A DNA stretch of 23,820 bases from assembly GCA_049999765.1 (NCBI GenBank), contig JBNGIQ010008818.1:1-23820 (forward strand), read 5' to 3'. Below the pieces are notes generated by a model. The model saw only the letters and a program-made list of their open reading frames with translations, had not been told where the DNA came from and ran no database searches. A program made the position numbers and the translations under genes. Each line of letters begins with the position of its first letter. Within the stretch, counting starts at the first letter, position 1. Positions 9,120 through 18,920 of this stretch are shown here, piece by piece. Source of the stretch: Phaeoceros laevis (Eukaryota > Anthocerotophyta > Anthocerotopsida > Notothyladales).

Positions 9120-9602
9120 GGTTGCACCTCTGGCTGCAGGCAAGGACGGCAAGGCCAAGCAAGAATTCCTTCAAGGCAATCAACCAACCCGAGCAACCTT
9201 ACGGAAATGGATCCCGAGGACGCTTGCAAGCGCTTGCTGCACCCGAAATTGAAGCTAGGAAGGAGAAGCAGAGACCTACCTGGAGGCACCGCCTGGCAGT
9301 CCCCTCAACCTCACCTCAGCACCTCAACCCGAGTGGAAACTTGGCGAAAATAGGGGAAACACCTGTTTCACTCATCAGGTGTGACATCACGAGCCGGCGA
9401 CGCCTGGGAGTCGGGACCGGAAATGGAACCATGTACGCCAAGCGCCGGTCAATATGAACGACTATCTGAACATCTGAGGGGTCGTAAAAGTCACTTTGGG
9501 GTACCGCCGGCGCCCAATAAAGGCTTAGTACCGTCCCGATCATTCTTGCGACAATTCGGGAGCAGCCGCCGTTCGCTTTTACAGCTGATGATGCTTCTGC
9601 AG
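9120..9602. promoter_or_regulatory. Divergent intergenic region
   Basis: It separates the minus-strand zinc-finger gene from the plus-strand TFIIS-like gene, so it should hold both promoters. A plus-strand ATG at 9207 opens MDPEDACKRLLHPKLKLG, a candidate first exon of the TFIIS-like gene, but no clear donor follows in phase. AAACACCTGTTTCACTCATCAGGTGT near 9357 is an imperfect palindrome with two E-box-like CACCTG/CAGGTG cores. Confidence 0.4.
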
Positions 9603-10677
9603 CCGAATTCCGGCATTGCGCTGCCTCCCTGAATTTGCGTTTTTCCGAGAGAACGAGGTTTATCCAGAGGCAGCAGTATACGTAGTACCCGCGAATGCTC
9701 TGGAAATCTGTGTGCACGATGCACTCTCTTCCTACCCGCACCGATACAAAAGCAAGATCAGGTCCCTTGCATTCAACTTGGAGACCAACGCTGTCCTGGC
9801 CGGAAGGCTCCAGCTGCAGCAGCTGCCGCCAGATTCTGTCCTGCACATGACATCGGCGGAGCTCAAGGCAGGCTACACATCTGCAGAGCAAGCTGCAAAG
9901 AAGCTTAAGGCTGCAGAGGAGATGTCAAGGAAGCCAATTGGCAAGCCGCAGGAGCAACCGTGCACCAAGGGGAATTCGAATCCCAAGCTGGCCATAACTG
10001 ACACGCCACCCGCAGAGCCCAATGCAAGCTTCGTCACATCTTTAAAGGAAGTACCAAAGAAGCGCATGCCCGCAGAGGAGATCGCAAAGAAGCCCATGGG
10101 CAACAAGCCGCAGTTACCCACCAAGGGCAAGTCGACTCCGAAGCTGCAGATACCTGACATGCCACCCGCAGAGCTCAAGGCAGGCTTCACACCTTCAGAG
10201 GAAATCCCAAAGAAGCCCAAGCCTGCAGAGGAGCCCGCCATGAAGCCCATCGGCAAGCCTCAACACGACTTGAAGGGGAAGCTGCAAAGAACTGACAAGT
10301 CACCTCAGGCAGAGCGCAAGGCAGGCTTCACGCCCTCGGAGGTCACAGGAAGAGGCAATCGCAAGCCTGCAGAGGCAATCGCAAGGAACCCCATTGACAG
10401 GCCTCAACCCAACAAGGGGAAGCTGCAGCAGGTGACTAATAACAAGTCACCCGCGGAACTCAAGGCAGGCTCCACGTCTGTGAGGGCAACAGCGAAGAAA
10501 ACCAAGCATCCAGCAGGAGACATTTACTTGCCAAGGAAGCAACCTACCGAGTGGAAGGGGATGCTGCACGAAACTGAGAGGCGATGCCCCAATTGCAACA
10601 GGGGGCTGGTACCGGTGGCCATAGATAAACCAGGGCCGAAAAGCCACCAGATGAGGTGCCCCGTTTGCCAGCGCTAG
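9603..10677 (+). CDS. TFIIS-central-like domain protein with ELKAG repeats and C4 zinc ribbon (5' incomplete)
   Basis: The frame is open from an acceptor-like TTCTGCAG at 9602 to TAG at 10677. It contains no ATG before MTSAEL, so the first exon lies upstream and is not resolved. The first part (ALEICVHDALSS, then YKSKIRSLAFNLE, then LPPDSVLHMTSAEL) matches the second half of the TFIIS central domain, which binds RNA polymerase II. Then come about five degenerate repeats of 47-52 residues starting AELKAGYT, AEPNASFV, AELKAGFT, AERKAGFT and AELKAGST, rich in Lys, Pro and Glu, with KPIGKPQ-type segments. The C-terminus is a zinc ribbon, CPNC-x20-CPVC. It lacks the acidic Asp-Glu hairpin that TFIIS uses for transcript cleavage. 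The role is unknown; a nuclear, transcription-linked one is my inference. Confidence 0.72.
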
Positions 10678-11109
10678 CCCAACTTGGTTGAATCGCGCTT
10701 TCCCAAGAAATAGCTTCCCACTTCGGGACCTCGTCTGTTTTTACCTGTTCGTCGGTTCCAGCGAGCTTGGCCCGTTGGCCAGGTCAACATGCTTTCACAG
10801 GAAAGGGACTAAAGACACCAACAGGACTTAGGCACTCTTCTGAGTTAGAATCTTCACGGCCGAGATTAGATTCAGGAAGTGCAGCCAGCCGGAGCGGGGC
10901 CCATTTTCCCCGATGTCTTCCTTCATCCGTACAGTAGTTGAGGCCTTCATGTTCCTGTCTTGTGGACTGCACGTTATCTTTCTGTCTGCAGAGCGTCTCC
11001 CCGCTCCCTGCTTGCTTTCAAGTCAGCGCCCCTTGGCTGCACCCCTTGGTTGCCCTCTGAAATCCGCCTTGCATTCAGCTGCATCGTCTTCAGGAGTGTG
11101 CAGATCCTG
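10678..11109 (+). promoter_or_regulatory. Intergenic and 5' untranslated region of RNase H-like gene 1
   Basis: No gene is seen. Acceptor-like sites (CTTTCTGTCTGCAG at 10991 and AGTGTGCAG at 11103) just before the start ATG suggest one or two introns in the 5' untranslated region of the next gene. Confidence 0.4.
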
Positions 11110-11868
11110 ATGGGGGAGGAACATCACGGGCTGTCCGAAAAGCTGAGACAATGCTTCACGGGAGGCCCTGCCAGCGACGATCCTTGGAAGATTTTCTTCG
11201 ACGGAGCTGCCTCAGAGACGGGACAGCACGCTGGGATAGGAGTGGTGGTGCTGGATCCGTCAGGGAAAGTGGTGGAAAAGGTGGTGAAGTACATCGGAGC
11301 TTCTTCCTACACGGAGGCGGAGTACAAGGGGCTGATCAAGGCTCTGGAGCTGGTGAAGGGACACGGAGCTGAGTATGTCCAGCTCTACGGAGACAGTGAG
11401 GTGGTATGCCAGCAGGTGAAGGCAGGAGGGACAGTGGAGGGAGAAATCGGGAAGCTGCATCAGCGAGTTGGGGAGCTGGCAGGGGAGTTCAAGAGTTTCG
11501 GGATCCAACATGTGCCGCGAGAGGAGAATAAGGCGGATGTGCTGGCCAGCAAGGCTGTTGACAGCCAGGGAAACGAGGAGAAGGAGAAGGTCGAAGAGGA
11601 GGAGGGAGGCATGTCCAAAATTCTCAAGGAGCTCTTTCGTGGGCTGAAGAAGCTGCTAGCTGAGGAAGGAAAGGGCAAAAAAAAGAAAAAGGGGAAGAAA
11701 GTGAAGTTGCATTCCTCTGGGGGCTATGGCCACTATGGTGGATCAGAGCACGGGGAGGAGGGATCGCACGGAGAGGAAGGGGAGGCGGAAGAGGAGGAAC
11801 TCGGCTCCAGCGCTGAGAGCGAGCTAGAATCGGAACTCTCGGAGCAAGAATCGGAAGCGGAGGACTGA
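11110..11868 (+). CDS. RNase H-like (RVT_3-type) protein 1 with charged C-terminal tail
   Basis: This is an uninterrupted frame of 252 residues starting at MGEEHHGL. The RNase H fold covers about residues 26-150, with all four catalytic acids present: D31 (IFFDGAAS), E71 (YTEAEYKGL), D95 (LYGDSEVV) and D143 (REENKADVLAS). Such enzymes cut the RNA strand of RNA/DNA hybrids. Plants have many single-domain RVT_3-type members of mostly unknown role. The tail is unusual: a Lys-rich stretch (about residues 180-200, including GKKKKKGKK), then a Gly/His segment (GGYGHYGGSEHGEE), then an acidic Glu/Ser end. A start further upstream is open but looks like untranslated sequence, since an acceptor-like site lies 7 bases before the ATG. 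It converges with RNase H-like gene 2, 193 bases apart. Confidence 0.9.
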   Translation: MGEEHHGLSEKLRQCFTGGPASDDPWKIFFDGAASETGQHAGIGVVVLDPSGKVVEKVVKYIGASSYTEAEYKGLIKALELVKGHGAEYVQLYGDSEVVCQQVKAGGTVEGEIGKLHQRVGELAGEFKSFGIQHVPREENKADVLASKAVDSQGNEEKEKVEEEEGGMSKILKELFRGLKKLLAEEGKGKKKKKGKKVKLHSSGGYGHYGGSEHGEEGSHGEEGEAEEEELGSSAESELESELSEQESEAED

Positions 11869-12061
11869 GCAACTCCTGTGGGAAGGAGCATTTTAGAAGA
11901 CTTTCTAGCCATCCATGTACACGGTTTGTAACATTGTCTGTGTCTGTGCAATGAAATACCCTGGTGTTACTTCTTGCCTATTCTTGCTGTCTGAACTCCT
12001 AGCATGGACATGTCGATCCAGACTTCAAAAGTGCAACCCGGTTCTCCCGGCCATCCACTGC

Positions 12062-13064
12062 TTAATCAGATCCCAGGTCATCAGAGTCGAAGTCATCAGA
12101 TTCGTACCCAGCTTCGTCAGAGAGGTACCCAGCTACGTCAGAGAGGCAGTCATCTTCATCCAAGCTATCATCATAATCAGCTGCCTCAGGTGCAGAATCC
12201 ACTTCGTACTCGTCCGGACCGTCTGAGCTAGTGGCAGCAGAATCCACAGACTGCTCATCAGACCCTGCTTCGTCATCACTCTCAGACTCTGGATTTTGCT
12301 CAGACTGGCCTTCCGTCTCATCTGTGTCAGGGTCCTCTTCAGAAGCAGACTCATAAGGTTCTGCCTCCAAACTGCTCTCTAAATATTCAGATTCAGATTC
12401 ATCGTTGTACGAGCTGACGCATTTCGTGTAACCAAAATCCTCAAGGTCCTCGTAACTGGCAACCTCAGAGCAGTCCTCATAGCCACTACTGCTACTCTCA
12501 TAGTTGCAACCCCGATGCCCTTGCTGATGTCCGCCAGTGCATTGGTCATCTGACACCTCATAATCTTCGCTCCCAGAGTCTAGCTCACCATACTCTGCCA
12601 TGTAGTGGCCCAGCTTGTCAGTGCTGCCATGGTTTTCAACAGCACTGCTAGCCAGGCGGTCAGCTTCAACATTCTCCTTTCGTGGCACATGAGAAATCTC
12701 GAACCTTTTGAACTTCTTTGCCAAATCAACAACTTTGTCATGCAGTGGCTTTAGATTGGCAGCTGAAACTCTCCAGTCACCCTTCACTTGCTTCACAACA
12801 AGTTGACTATCACCAAACACCTGAATCTCCTGGCACCGCTGTTTTAGGGCTTCTTCCAAACCGCTGTGTAAGGCCTTGTACTCGGCCTCGTTGGAAGTAG
12901 CTGGTCCAATGTTCTCACTCATCTCCTTCACTATGCTGCCATCTGGCGCCTTCAGTACAGCACCCGTTCCCCCACGTGTGCAGTTATCTCTTGATGCTCC
13001 ATCAAACCGAAGTTCCCACTTCGAATTGCTGGCAGTGGTCAAATCTGGTACATCTGGCTCCGTC
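12062..13064 (-). CDS. RNase H-like protein 2 with long acidic tail (5' exon missing)
   Basis: The main exon runs from an acceptor-like AATAGCTGCAG at 13065 to TAA at 12062, 333 residues. There is no ATG before the catalytic domain, so an upstream exon supplies the start. All four catalytic acids are present: WELRFDGAS, SNEAEYKAL, VFGDSQLV and NVEADRLAS. The domain ends about 150 residues in. The remaining roughly 180 residues are a low-complexity tail of Asp, Glu and Ser with many Tyr (DSGSEDYEVSDD, SSSSGYEDCSE, then repeated DEAG(Y/S)-type pieces), likely disordered and strongly negative. The Tyr-Glu-Asp and Ser-Asp-Glu contexts look like casein-kinase-2-type sites. A diverged paralogue of genes 1 and 3. 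One possible first exon lies near 13760-13900. Confidence 0.86.
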
Positions 13065-14282
13065 CTGCAGCTATTTCAAAGCATGATGTGATTAGGTTAC
13101 CTGCAGCATACAAAAACAAGTCTCGACCTATGGCAATCAAGCGAACAGTTGTGATCAATCTGCAGGCGTTTTATTAACAAGCATCTGCAATAGAAGCGTT
13201 CGTAAGCATGGAGTCCTGAGCCCAAAGAGAGGCAATGATTTCAGCCGCTTGGCTAAGACAACAGTGACAGAACGAGGCAAACTTTGGTTAGTAAATTGTG
13301 GTTAAGGAGCTCGTCAAGACCTCAGCATGTGAAAATAAGACCTTGAAGACAACTTTTTAAGAAAGCACATTCCGAGGTAAGAAAGAGAGGTCCTGAGCAC
13401 AGATCTTCTACCACTCTTGAGATGCAGGCATGCAACGGGAGGTGACTCCCCGGCAAACAGTAAGTAGACAACTGCGCTCCCTTAGCCTCTTGACCTAGTC
13501 TTTTCGCCAAAATTCACGAGGACACAAGCACACAAGTTGAACGACTCAAGTTCTACGTGCACCCATCAACGCCCTTCTCGTGGCATTTCCCACACATCAG
13601 CATGCACCTGGAGTACACTCTGTTGCCAGCAGAACGATAGCACTACTCATCATCGCATTACAGGCCACCCTGCCGCATGCAAGCTACAAGAGCCGTAGGT
13701 TTCCATACCTCGGACTGGATTTGTCAGAGTTTGGCATGTTGATTTGCGACTGAACAAACACTGCTGGAATACGCATTCTCCGACCAAAATATCTCTAAGC
13801 AAGAAAACAGGCTGGTCAGCTCGGTAATCATCTCCTTCAGCAAACTTCGCTAAAAATCCATCCAATATTTCTACCAGTCTACGCGAGCTTGCTAGGCGAA
13901 GGGGACCGCCAGCTCTGAATACGAATCCGACTCTTGAAGCATTCCTGAGGCAGGAAGCAAGGGACCTCTCCAAGACTCCGATGCGACTGACTCATAACGA
14001 CAGGAGGAACGCGACGAAGTGCCACTATGAGTGGACACTAGGTTGGTGCAAATGAACTCAACTTCGGAGAAGGAAAGAATTGGAGTCTGGACCAATGTGC
14101 GGCACAAAGCCTAGTTCAAAATTTTCGTCTCCAGACTACACATGGCAAGCACGCTCACTTCAAGTGTGCGTGCTTATGAAACACCTATGGTCCAATGCTA
14201 CGCAGTTCTCAGCAGCATCTCCAACAAACGTGAGTCCGCTTTGAACAAGCCTACACCGGCCGGAGTCCCCCTCCCCTTCCTC
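13065..14282 (-). other. Interval upstream of RNase H-like gene 2
   Basis: Too long to be only promoter. On the minus strand a protein-like stretch (LVEILDGFLAKFAEGDD, then QPVFLLRDILVGECVFQQ, about 13880-13755) could be the 5' exon of gene 2. A donor-like CAGCA/GTGTTTG there is in the right phase, but the intron would be about 690 bases, long for this window. Its DD-x-QP-x-FL pattern is faintly like the first exon of gene 3 (SDDTTSEEQPKMQCFL). Unproven. Confidence 0.3.
14147..14175. repeat. Short hairpin
   Basis: AAGCACGCTCACTT is followed after one base by AAGTGTGCGTGCTT, arms of 14 with a single mismatch. It lies about 110 bases past the 3' end of RNase H-like gene 3, so it could act in transcript ending, but this is only position-based. 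Confidence 0.7.
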
Positions 14283-14973
14283 TTAATTTCCAAGCCTCAG
14301 CGCGCGTCGAGCCAGCCGGTGTGCTTTTCCATTGTCTTCAAGGGGGACATGCTCAACCTTGAAATCCCTGAACCTTTTTGCCAGCTCTATCACGGTTGCG
14401 TAGAGGGGAACCATGTCCCGTGTCCCTAGCCTGAAATTGCCGTTCACTTGCTCTGTGATCAGCTCGTTCTCTCCATGCGCCACAATTCTCTTGGCGTTCC
14501 GCCGCAACGCTTCCACCAACCCAGCTATGAGAGCCTTGTACTCGGCTTCGGTGGATGTTGCTGTTGCCGTGTCAATACATTTGCTCACGGTGGTTGCTAT
14601 GCCCCCATCTGGTCTGCGCAGCAGCACACCTATTCCTGCCCGTCCATCACTAGCGTTGCACTTGCCGCTGTACCACAGCTCCCAGCAATTACCAACAGTG
14701 TCCTCCCGAATCCACTTATTGAAAATCTGCTTATCCACGAAAGATTGTATTAGACGATTCAAGAGGCAGCATAGGAGCTTGATTTTCTGGATGAACTTCT
14801 GAACCATCTGCCACAAGCTCCTGGGAATTCATGAACATTTTATTTCTGATGAGGAACAAGTTTAAGACAGGTACCTGCTTATGAACAGGAAGTTCATTGA
14901 GGAAGCACTGCATCTTCGGCTGTTCCTCGGATGTAGTGTCGTCACTGAAGAAGCGCAGACCAGTGTCTTCCAT
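14283..14973 (-). CDS. RNase H-like protein 3, catalytic residues lost
   Basis: The two-exon model is 14973-14875 and 14807-14283, 207 residues. The donor is AAGCAG/GTACCTG, the intron 67 bases, and ATG 14973 is the first ATG after the TATA box. The fold is clear (GRAGIGVLLRRPDGG, TSTEAEYKALIAG, KVEHVPLEDNGKAHRLA), but the active site is degraded. The first Asp is Ser (S80, WYSGK), the Glu is kept (E122), the third acid is Glu instead of Asp (E146, HGEN), and the fourth Asp is His (H196). It should not cleave RNA by the usual two-metal mechanism. Yet the frame is intact and conserved at fold positions, so it may have a non-catalytic role such as nucleic-acid binding. It lacks the acidic tail of its neighbours. 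An alternative 54-base intron gives a different, shorter reading. Confidence 0.8.
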
Positions 14974-15080
14974 GTCTGAGAACTGAGAAGCTATAATGTG
15001 ATTTACAGCAGGGAATGGAAGTTGTGAGTTCTGAAGCACCACCTCCAGCACACTATCGGATAACAAAGTCCGACGGCAGG

Positions 15081-15089
15081 CTTATATAG
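15081..15089 (-). promoter_or_regulatory. TATA box of RNase H-like gene 3
   Basis: The minus strand reads CTATATAAG about 110 bases before the ATG at 14973. No other ATG lies between, which fits a start site near 15055 and a leader of about 80 bases. Confidence 0.65.
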
Positions 15090-16317
15090 CACATAGCATC
15101 TGTGTAGAATGTGAATATGGAACGCTTTGGTTTGCTTCCTAGCCTGCTGGAAACTCGAAAACCAAACGTATGGGGATAGTAGACGCCTCCAGCTCATAAA
15201 TGCATATTAATTTCCATTTTTCCTTTCAGGGCTTAAAGATTGTGGATAATTACAGTAAGTGATTATATAATACTAGTTCAGAATTAAGACGACTCTACAG
15301 TATTGATTAGTGAACAAAAGTCCAACAGTAGCCTAGTAAGCATTAGCCTATAAACAAATTACCCGGACTGGGCCTCCAGGATTTCCACAGGCAAGAACAG
15401 GCTGTCCTGTCCAATATGTAAGTATTATATATTGACTAAGTAGCACGCAGTACAGTTGTGCTGCTTTACCTTTCCAACAAGAGTTTGGACCGGGCTGAGA
15501 ACCTGAAATGGCCAAAGCAAAAGAGGCTTAGAACCACAGGAGCAGCCATGAACTCCACTTTCACTACCTGGATCTCGAGAAAAGTGGAGGGTACTTACAG
15601 AAAATTGCAGGATGGAGCTGGAGAAGCTGCATAGGAATCGACAACCATGTCGTGCTGGAACCGGCACGTTACTCCCATAGAATACACACTTAAATACAAG
15701 CACACTAGCACCGGCTAACTGATATCAGCCGTCACCACCTGCAGTTTTCACTGACCAGCTTGCATTACCCTGCTGGCTGCTGTTCCGCGTCCCAGTCATC
15801 CTCGTTGGCAGATCGATATAAACACCTGGTGACCAAGGATATGTGACCTAAGAATTCTGAACAGAAGATGTGCCCAACACTTGGCGGCTGCAGCCATGTG
15901 CGAATGGCAATGGGCCAGTCTGCGTCTCTTGTGTCACCTGCCGTTTCCTTTTCTGAAACACCTGCTAATTCAGCATTTCAGGGAACTCTCCCTTCAAGTC
16001 CACTGCTGCGGCTGACAAGGGTTGCTCCTCCAGCCTGCCCATGGGCTCCTCGTTTCTCCCCACATCCGTAACAGGCTACAACCGACCGCAAGTTTAACTG
16101 TCAGATGCTTGCGCATGGGTAGCCCTTAACTGCCTATGCAGCTTGTTGTCATTCACATGTCAGTCATCTCGATTCACAAAACCTCCATAAACGTCTTAAA
16201 ACAGCAGACAAACAGAATGAGTGGGTAACGCTGCCAAGCGACTATGCAAATATTATCACGTCAACTAGTTTGCAGAAATTTGAAGATGAAACCTGATGAC
16301 AAAATCTGGACAGACAG
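15090..16317. other. Intergenic, no gene recognised
   Basis: An AT-rich left half (15190-15450) and a mixed right half. A plus-strand frame 15868-16071 (67 residues, starting MCPTLGGCSHVRM) follows a TATA-like CGATATAAAC at 15814 by about 50 bases. Its composition (Ser/Pro-rich) is not convincing and I see no family. It also covers the 3' side of the coiled-coil gene. Confidence 0.35.
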
Positions 16318-17520
16318 TCAAGAAGAAAGAGCGTGAAACAGATCCGATGTTTGTACCAGCGTCTGCAGCTTCATGACAATCTTTTGCATGACAAGAACAT
16401 CCTGCAGCTGTACACAAAGGTTTGTAAGATTACGAAATTTTGAGTGTGGCTGACTACAGCTTGTCAAGCAGAATGATGTCGCCAAACATATCACCTTCAA
16501 TGCTGTAAGTACGGAGAGCTCCAGATGCTCTTCTATTTTTTTCTTCTCTGAGTCCGATTCAAACAGCTCCCTCTCGAGTTCGTTGAGCTTGAGTATACAA
16601 CGAAAACAAATGGACCTGTGTTAGGAGGTCAAAAATAAGCAAAACAGGTCGAGAATAGCTTACTCAAAAATTGGTGTTCCTCTTATACCCGAATCCTGCT
16701 CTGAAAGAGTTCTTTCTCTGCTGATTTCAGTCGAATCAGAAGAGAGTGAGTGTTGCCATCACTGTCGAAATCCACCGCACCACCGGTGCCTGAGCAGCTG
16801 GGCAGCATGGTCTCCTCCCTCGGATCACAGTGCCTTGCGCCCCCACTACTCTCAAGCTTTCTCAGCAAGGAATTGCACTTACTAATGGTGTTGTATATCT
16901 CCTTAGTGGCAGCGTTCTGGACATCCCTGACATAGAGAGCACTCTACAGGCACCACCCGCAAATCACCAAAGCGTCAACTTACAGCCTCTTCGGATTTCG
17001 AAAAAGCCCAGCAGAACTATGGACAAACTAGAAACCCTACTCAAAGCCGGAAACAATGAGCTCGCATTCAGAAAATGCTATCTCAACTGATGTATGGAAA
17101 TCATCTACTTACTCGAGCCACAACCTCACGCAATTGAGTTTCTGCCATGCACAAGAGCTCCCTCAAGCTAGAAAGCTCGGCATTTGCTATGGCTAACTCT
17201 GCCTCAACCTGTTCCAGCCTTCTCGTGTTCGGAGTGCCGCTATCCACATTGAGTTGAATCGTCCTGTCCGAAGAGCAGGTCCCATCAGAGCCCCGAATCG
17301 CACGAAAATCCTCCTGGGATTGCCACACTTGGTCCGACGCCGTTGTCAAAAAGGTCTCTGTTGAGGTCTCCATCTAAGTTGAGAAGGATGTCAGACAACC
17401 ACAATTTGCAGAAATTCTCAATCCTTGAGTGTCCACACCACAATTGGCAGTGCGACAAGGTGGAAACTGCAGAGAAAACGTCACACGATTGCAGCATTTA
17501 CAAACCTCGTCGATCTCCAT
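16318..17520 (-). CDS. Coiled-coil protein of unknown family
   Basis: I assembled six phase-0 exons: 17520-17506, 17373-17113, 17016-16984, 16916-16689, 16587-16513 and 16449-16318, 247 residues. The joints use GTAAGT-type donors at 17112 and 16983. The protein starts MEIDEMETSTETF. It has helix-forming stretches: LEQVEAELAIANAELSSLRE, then SEEANAATKEIYNTISKCNS, then LLIRLKSAEKELFQSRIR and LNELERELFESDSEKKKIEE. A helical C-terminus follows (LQDVLVMQKIVMKLQTL). A small coiled-coil protein of this size could belong to a complex such as augmin, kinetochore or vesicle-tethering, but nothing identifies which. The fifth exon's acceptor (ACTCAAG) is weak. The first coding exon is only 15 bases. It diverges from SF3B5. 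Confidence 0.6.
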
Positions 17521-17746
17521 GTCTGTCTCTGAAGGGCGGGACTGAGCCCAAGCGGGTCTCCGGTGGTGCCGAAGTAAGTTAGTTTGAATTCGGAACGGGC
17601 GGAAAAACAGGGCGGAGGGTTACTTTTATACATACAGTCATACAAACGTTCAAAACTCTTATTCACCACCATTAGGGTTCAGTACGCTCCTCTGAGGACG
17701 CTGCCTAGTTGGAGTAGAGCTTCCGGGGGTTTGCCAGTTTTCCATC
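17521..17746. promoter_or_regulatory. Bidirectional promoter region
   Basis: Only 226 bases separate the start codons of the coiled-coil gene (minus) and SF3B5 (plus). The promoters and leaders of both must lie here or overlap. It contains TTAGGGTTC at 17673, a telo-box-like element (AAACCCTAA on the other strand, one mismatch), common before plant translation and RNA-processing genes. No TATA box is obvious. Confidence 0.5.
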
Positions 17747-18297
17747 ATGCAGGTAATGTCGGGAAAGAGGTAGAAGCAGCCGTCGAGATGCACTTTTCTT
17801 TGTTTTCCTGGCTCCTAACTCTGAGTTTCTTGTCCAGGCCAGCGACAGATTCAACATCAATAGCCAGCTTGAGCATCTACAAGCCAAGTATGTCGGCACT
17901 GGACATGCCGACTTGAATCGCTTGTAAGTACTTGGCTTCCAGTTGATACTCTTCTTTGTTGTGGTGTTGGTAAAACTAACCTCAATTGGCCCTCTCCTGG
18001 TGCAGTGAATGGGCTGTTAACATCCAGAGAGACAGTTACGCTTCTTACGTAGGCCACTACCCTCTCCTGTCCTTTTTCGCTGTTGCAGAAAATGAATCTA
18101 TCGGGCGTGAGAAGTATAACATGTTACAGGTTTGTAGCCATGTCTGTTCTCAGCTATCGTTTATTCTCAGCTATTGTTTGTCCTCAGCTGGCAAGTTGGT
18201 GGGGGAAGTTTTCCGGGTCTAAAAAAATTGGTTGGGTTCTTGGTTGCAGAGATTGTTGGTACCATGTGGGCTTCCACCTGAAAGGGAGGATGATTGA
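17747..18297 (+). CDS. SF3B5: Splicing factor 3B subunit 5 (SF3b10)
   Basis: Four exons, 17747-17752, 17838-17923, 18006-18129 and 18250-18297, give 87 residues; the human protein has 86. The first exon codes only for Met-Gln. Recognisable blocks along the length are RFNINSQLEHLQAKYVGTGH, ADLNRFEWAVNIQRDSYASY, VGHYPLLSFFAVAENES and LLVPCGLPPERED. SF3B5 is the smallest subunit of the SF3b part of U2 snRNP. It packs against SF3B1 and SF3B3 during branch-point recognition and acts in the nucleus. Donors are GTAATG, GTAAGT and GTTTGT, and acceptors end TTGTCCAG, TGGTGCAG and GGTTGCAG. Nothing suggests loss of function. It shares a 226-base divergent promoter with the coiled-coil gene. Confidence 0.97.
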
Positions 18298-18920
18298 TTT
18301 TCAAAATCACTTCTTCCTGTAACCTCTGTACAATTCTTCGAACGAGATTCTGCAGTTCAATCAACCCGTGTTACTATGTAGCATGTCGGTGAACCAGAAT
18401 CTTCTCTTTTGACTGTTGCAAATTGTTGAACGGAGAATGGTTCTTGGACACATTCAAAGATGGTCGAACTTTGGGCTGTTTCTGGCCAAGTAACGCCATC
18501 CAGTTTGTGTCTGCACCTTCGCCTCTCGTTTAGGTTCAATCTCGTAACCCCTCCACACCCCCGACAAATTCTCCACAAATCAAAGCACGTACAGTACATT
18601 GATTGGAGGGCTCGGCGTGCAGCAATTCGCTTCTAATGGTGAAGTCCCGTAGGTTGAAGACAGCCCAGGGATGCCTGGTTTTTTAGCATGAAGAGCTTAT
18701 TCTAACTATTAGAGCATTGTTTCTGCTAGCTCACTGTCCCTCATCAAGTCTCTACGATTACGGCTGAAGCCTAATTTGGCAGTAGGTGCACAGTCCCACC
18801 AGAAGTCGGAGGTCCTAGCGATTAGCACAAGGCAAGGCTTCTTTTGAAGCTGACCTTTTGTCCTGACTTCCTAGAAAGTCATAGAGATAGCCGATTTCGA
18901 GAGTGTGGCTATACCTAGAC
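18298..18920. other. Intergenic between SF3B5 and HAD gene
   Basis: No gene is recognised. It should hold the SF3B5 3' end and the promoter of the HAD-family gene. Short minus-strand frames do not look like protein. Confidence 0.4.

Noticed and set aside
9119-9158. Extending the zinc-finger protein upstream to 9158
   Set aside because: The codon at 9158 is TTG; the first ATG is at 9119, just before the conserved tyrosine-rich start.
8718-9457. Long plus-strand frames opposite the zinc-finger exon
   Set aside because: They mirror the minus-strand C2H2 exon, whose zinc ligands are unmistakable.
9316-10256. Minus-strand frames opposite the TFIIS-like gene
   Set aside because: They have low-complexity reverse images of the ELKAG repeats and no family features.
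9603-10677. Calling this gene true transcription elongation factor TFIIS
   Set aside because: The N-terminal domain is not seen, the middle is a repeat array and the zinc ribbon lacks the acidic hairpin needed for cleavage.
14142-14429. Plus-strand frame with an ATG at 14142
   Set aside because: It overlaps the 3' coding end of RNase H-like gene 3 on the other strand and begins in a hairpin; no recognisable features.
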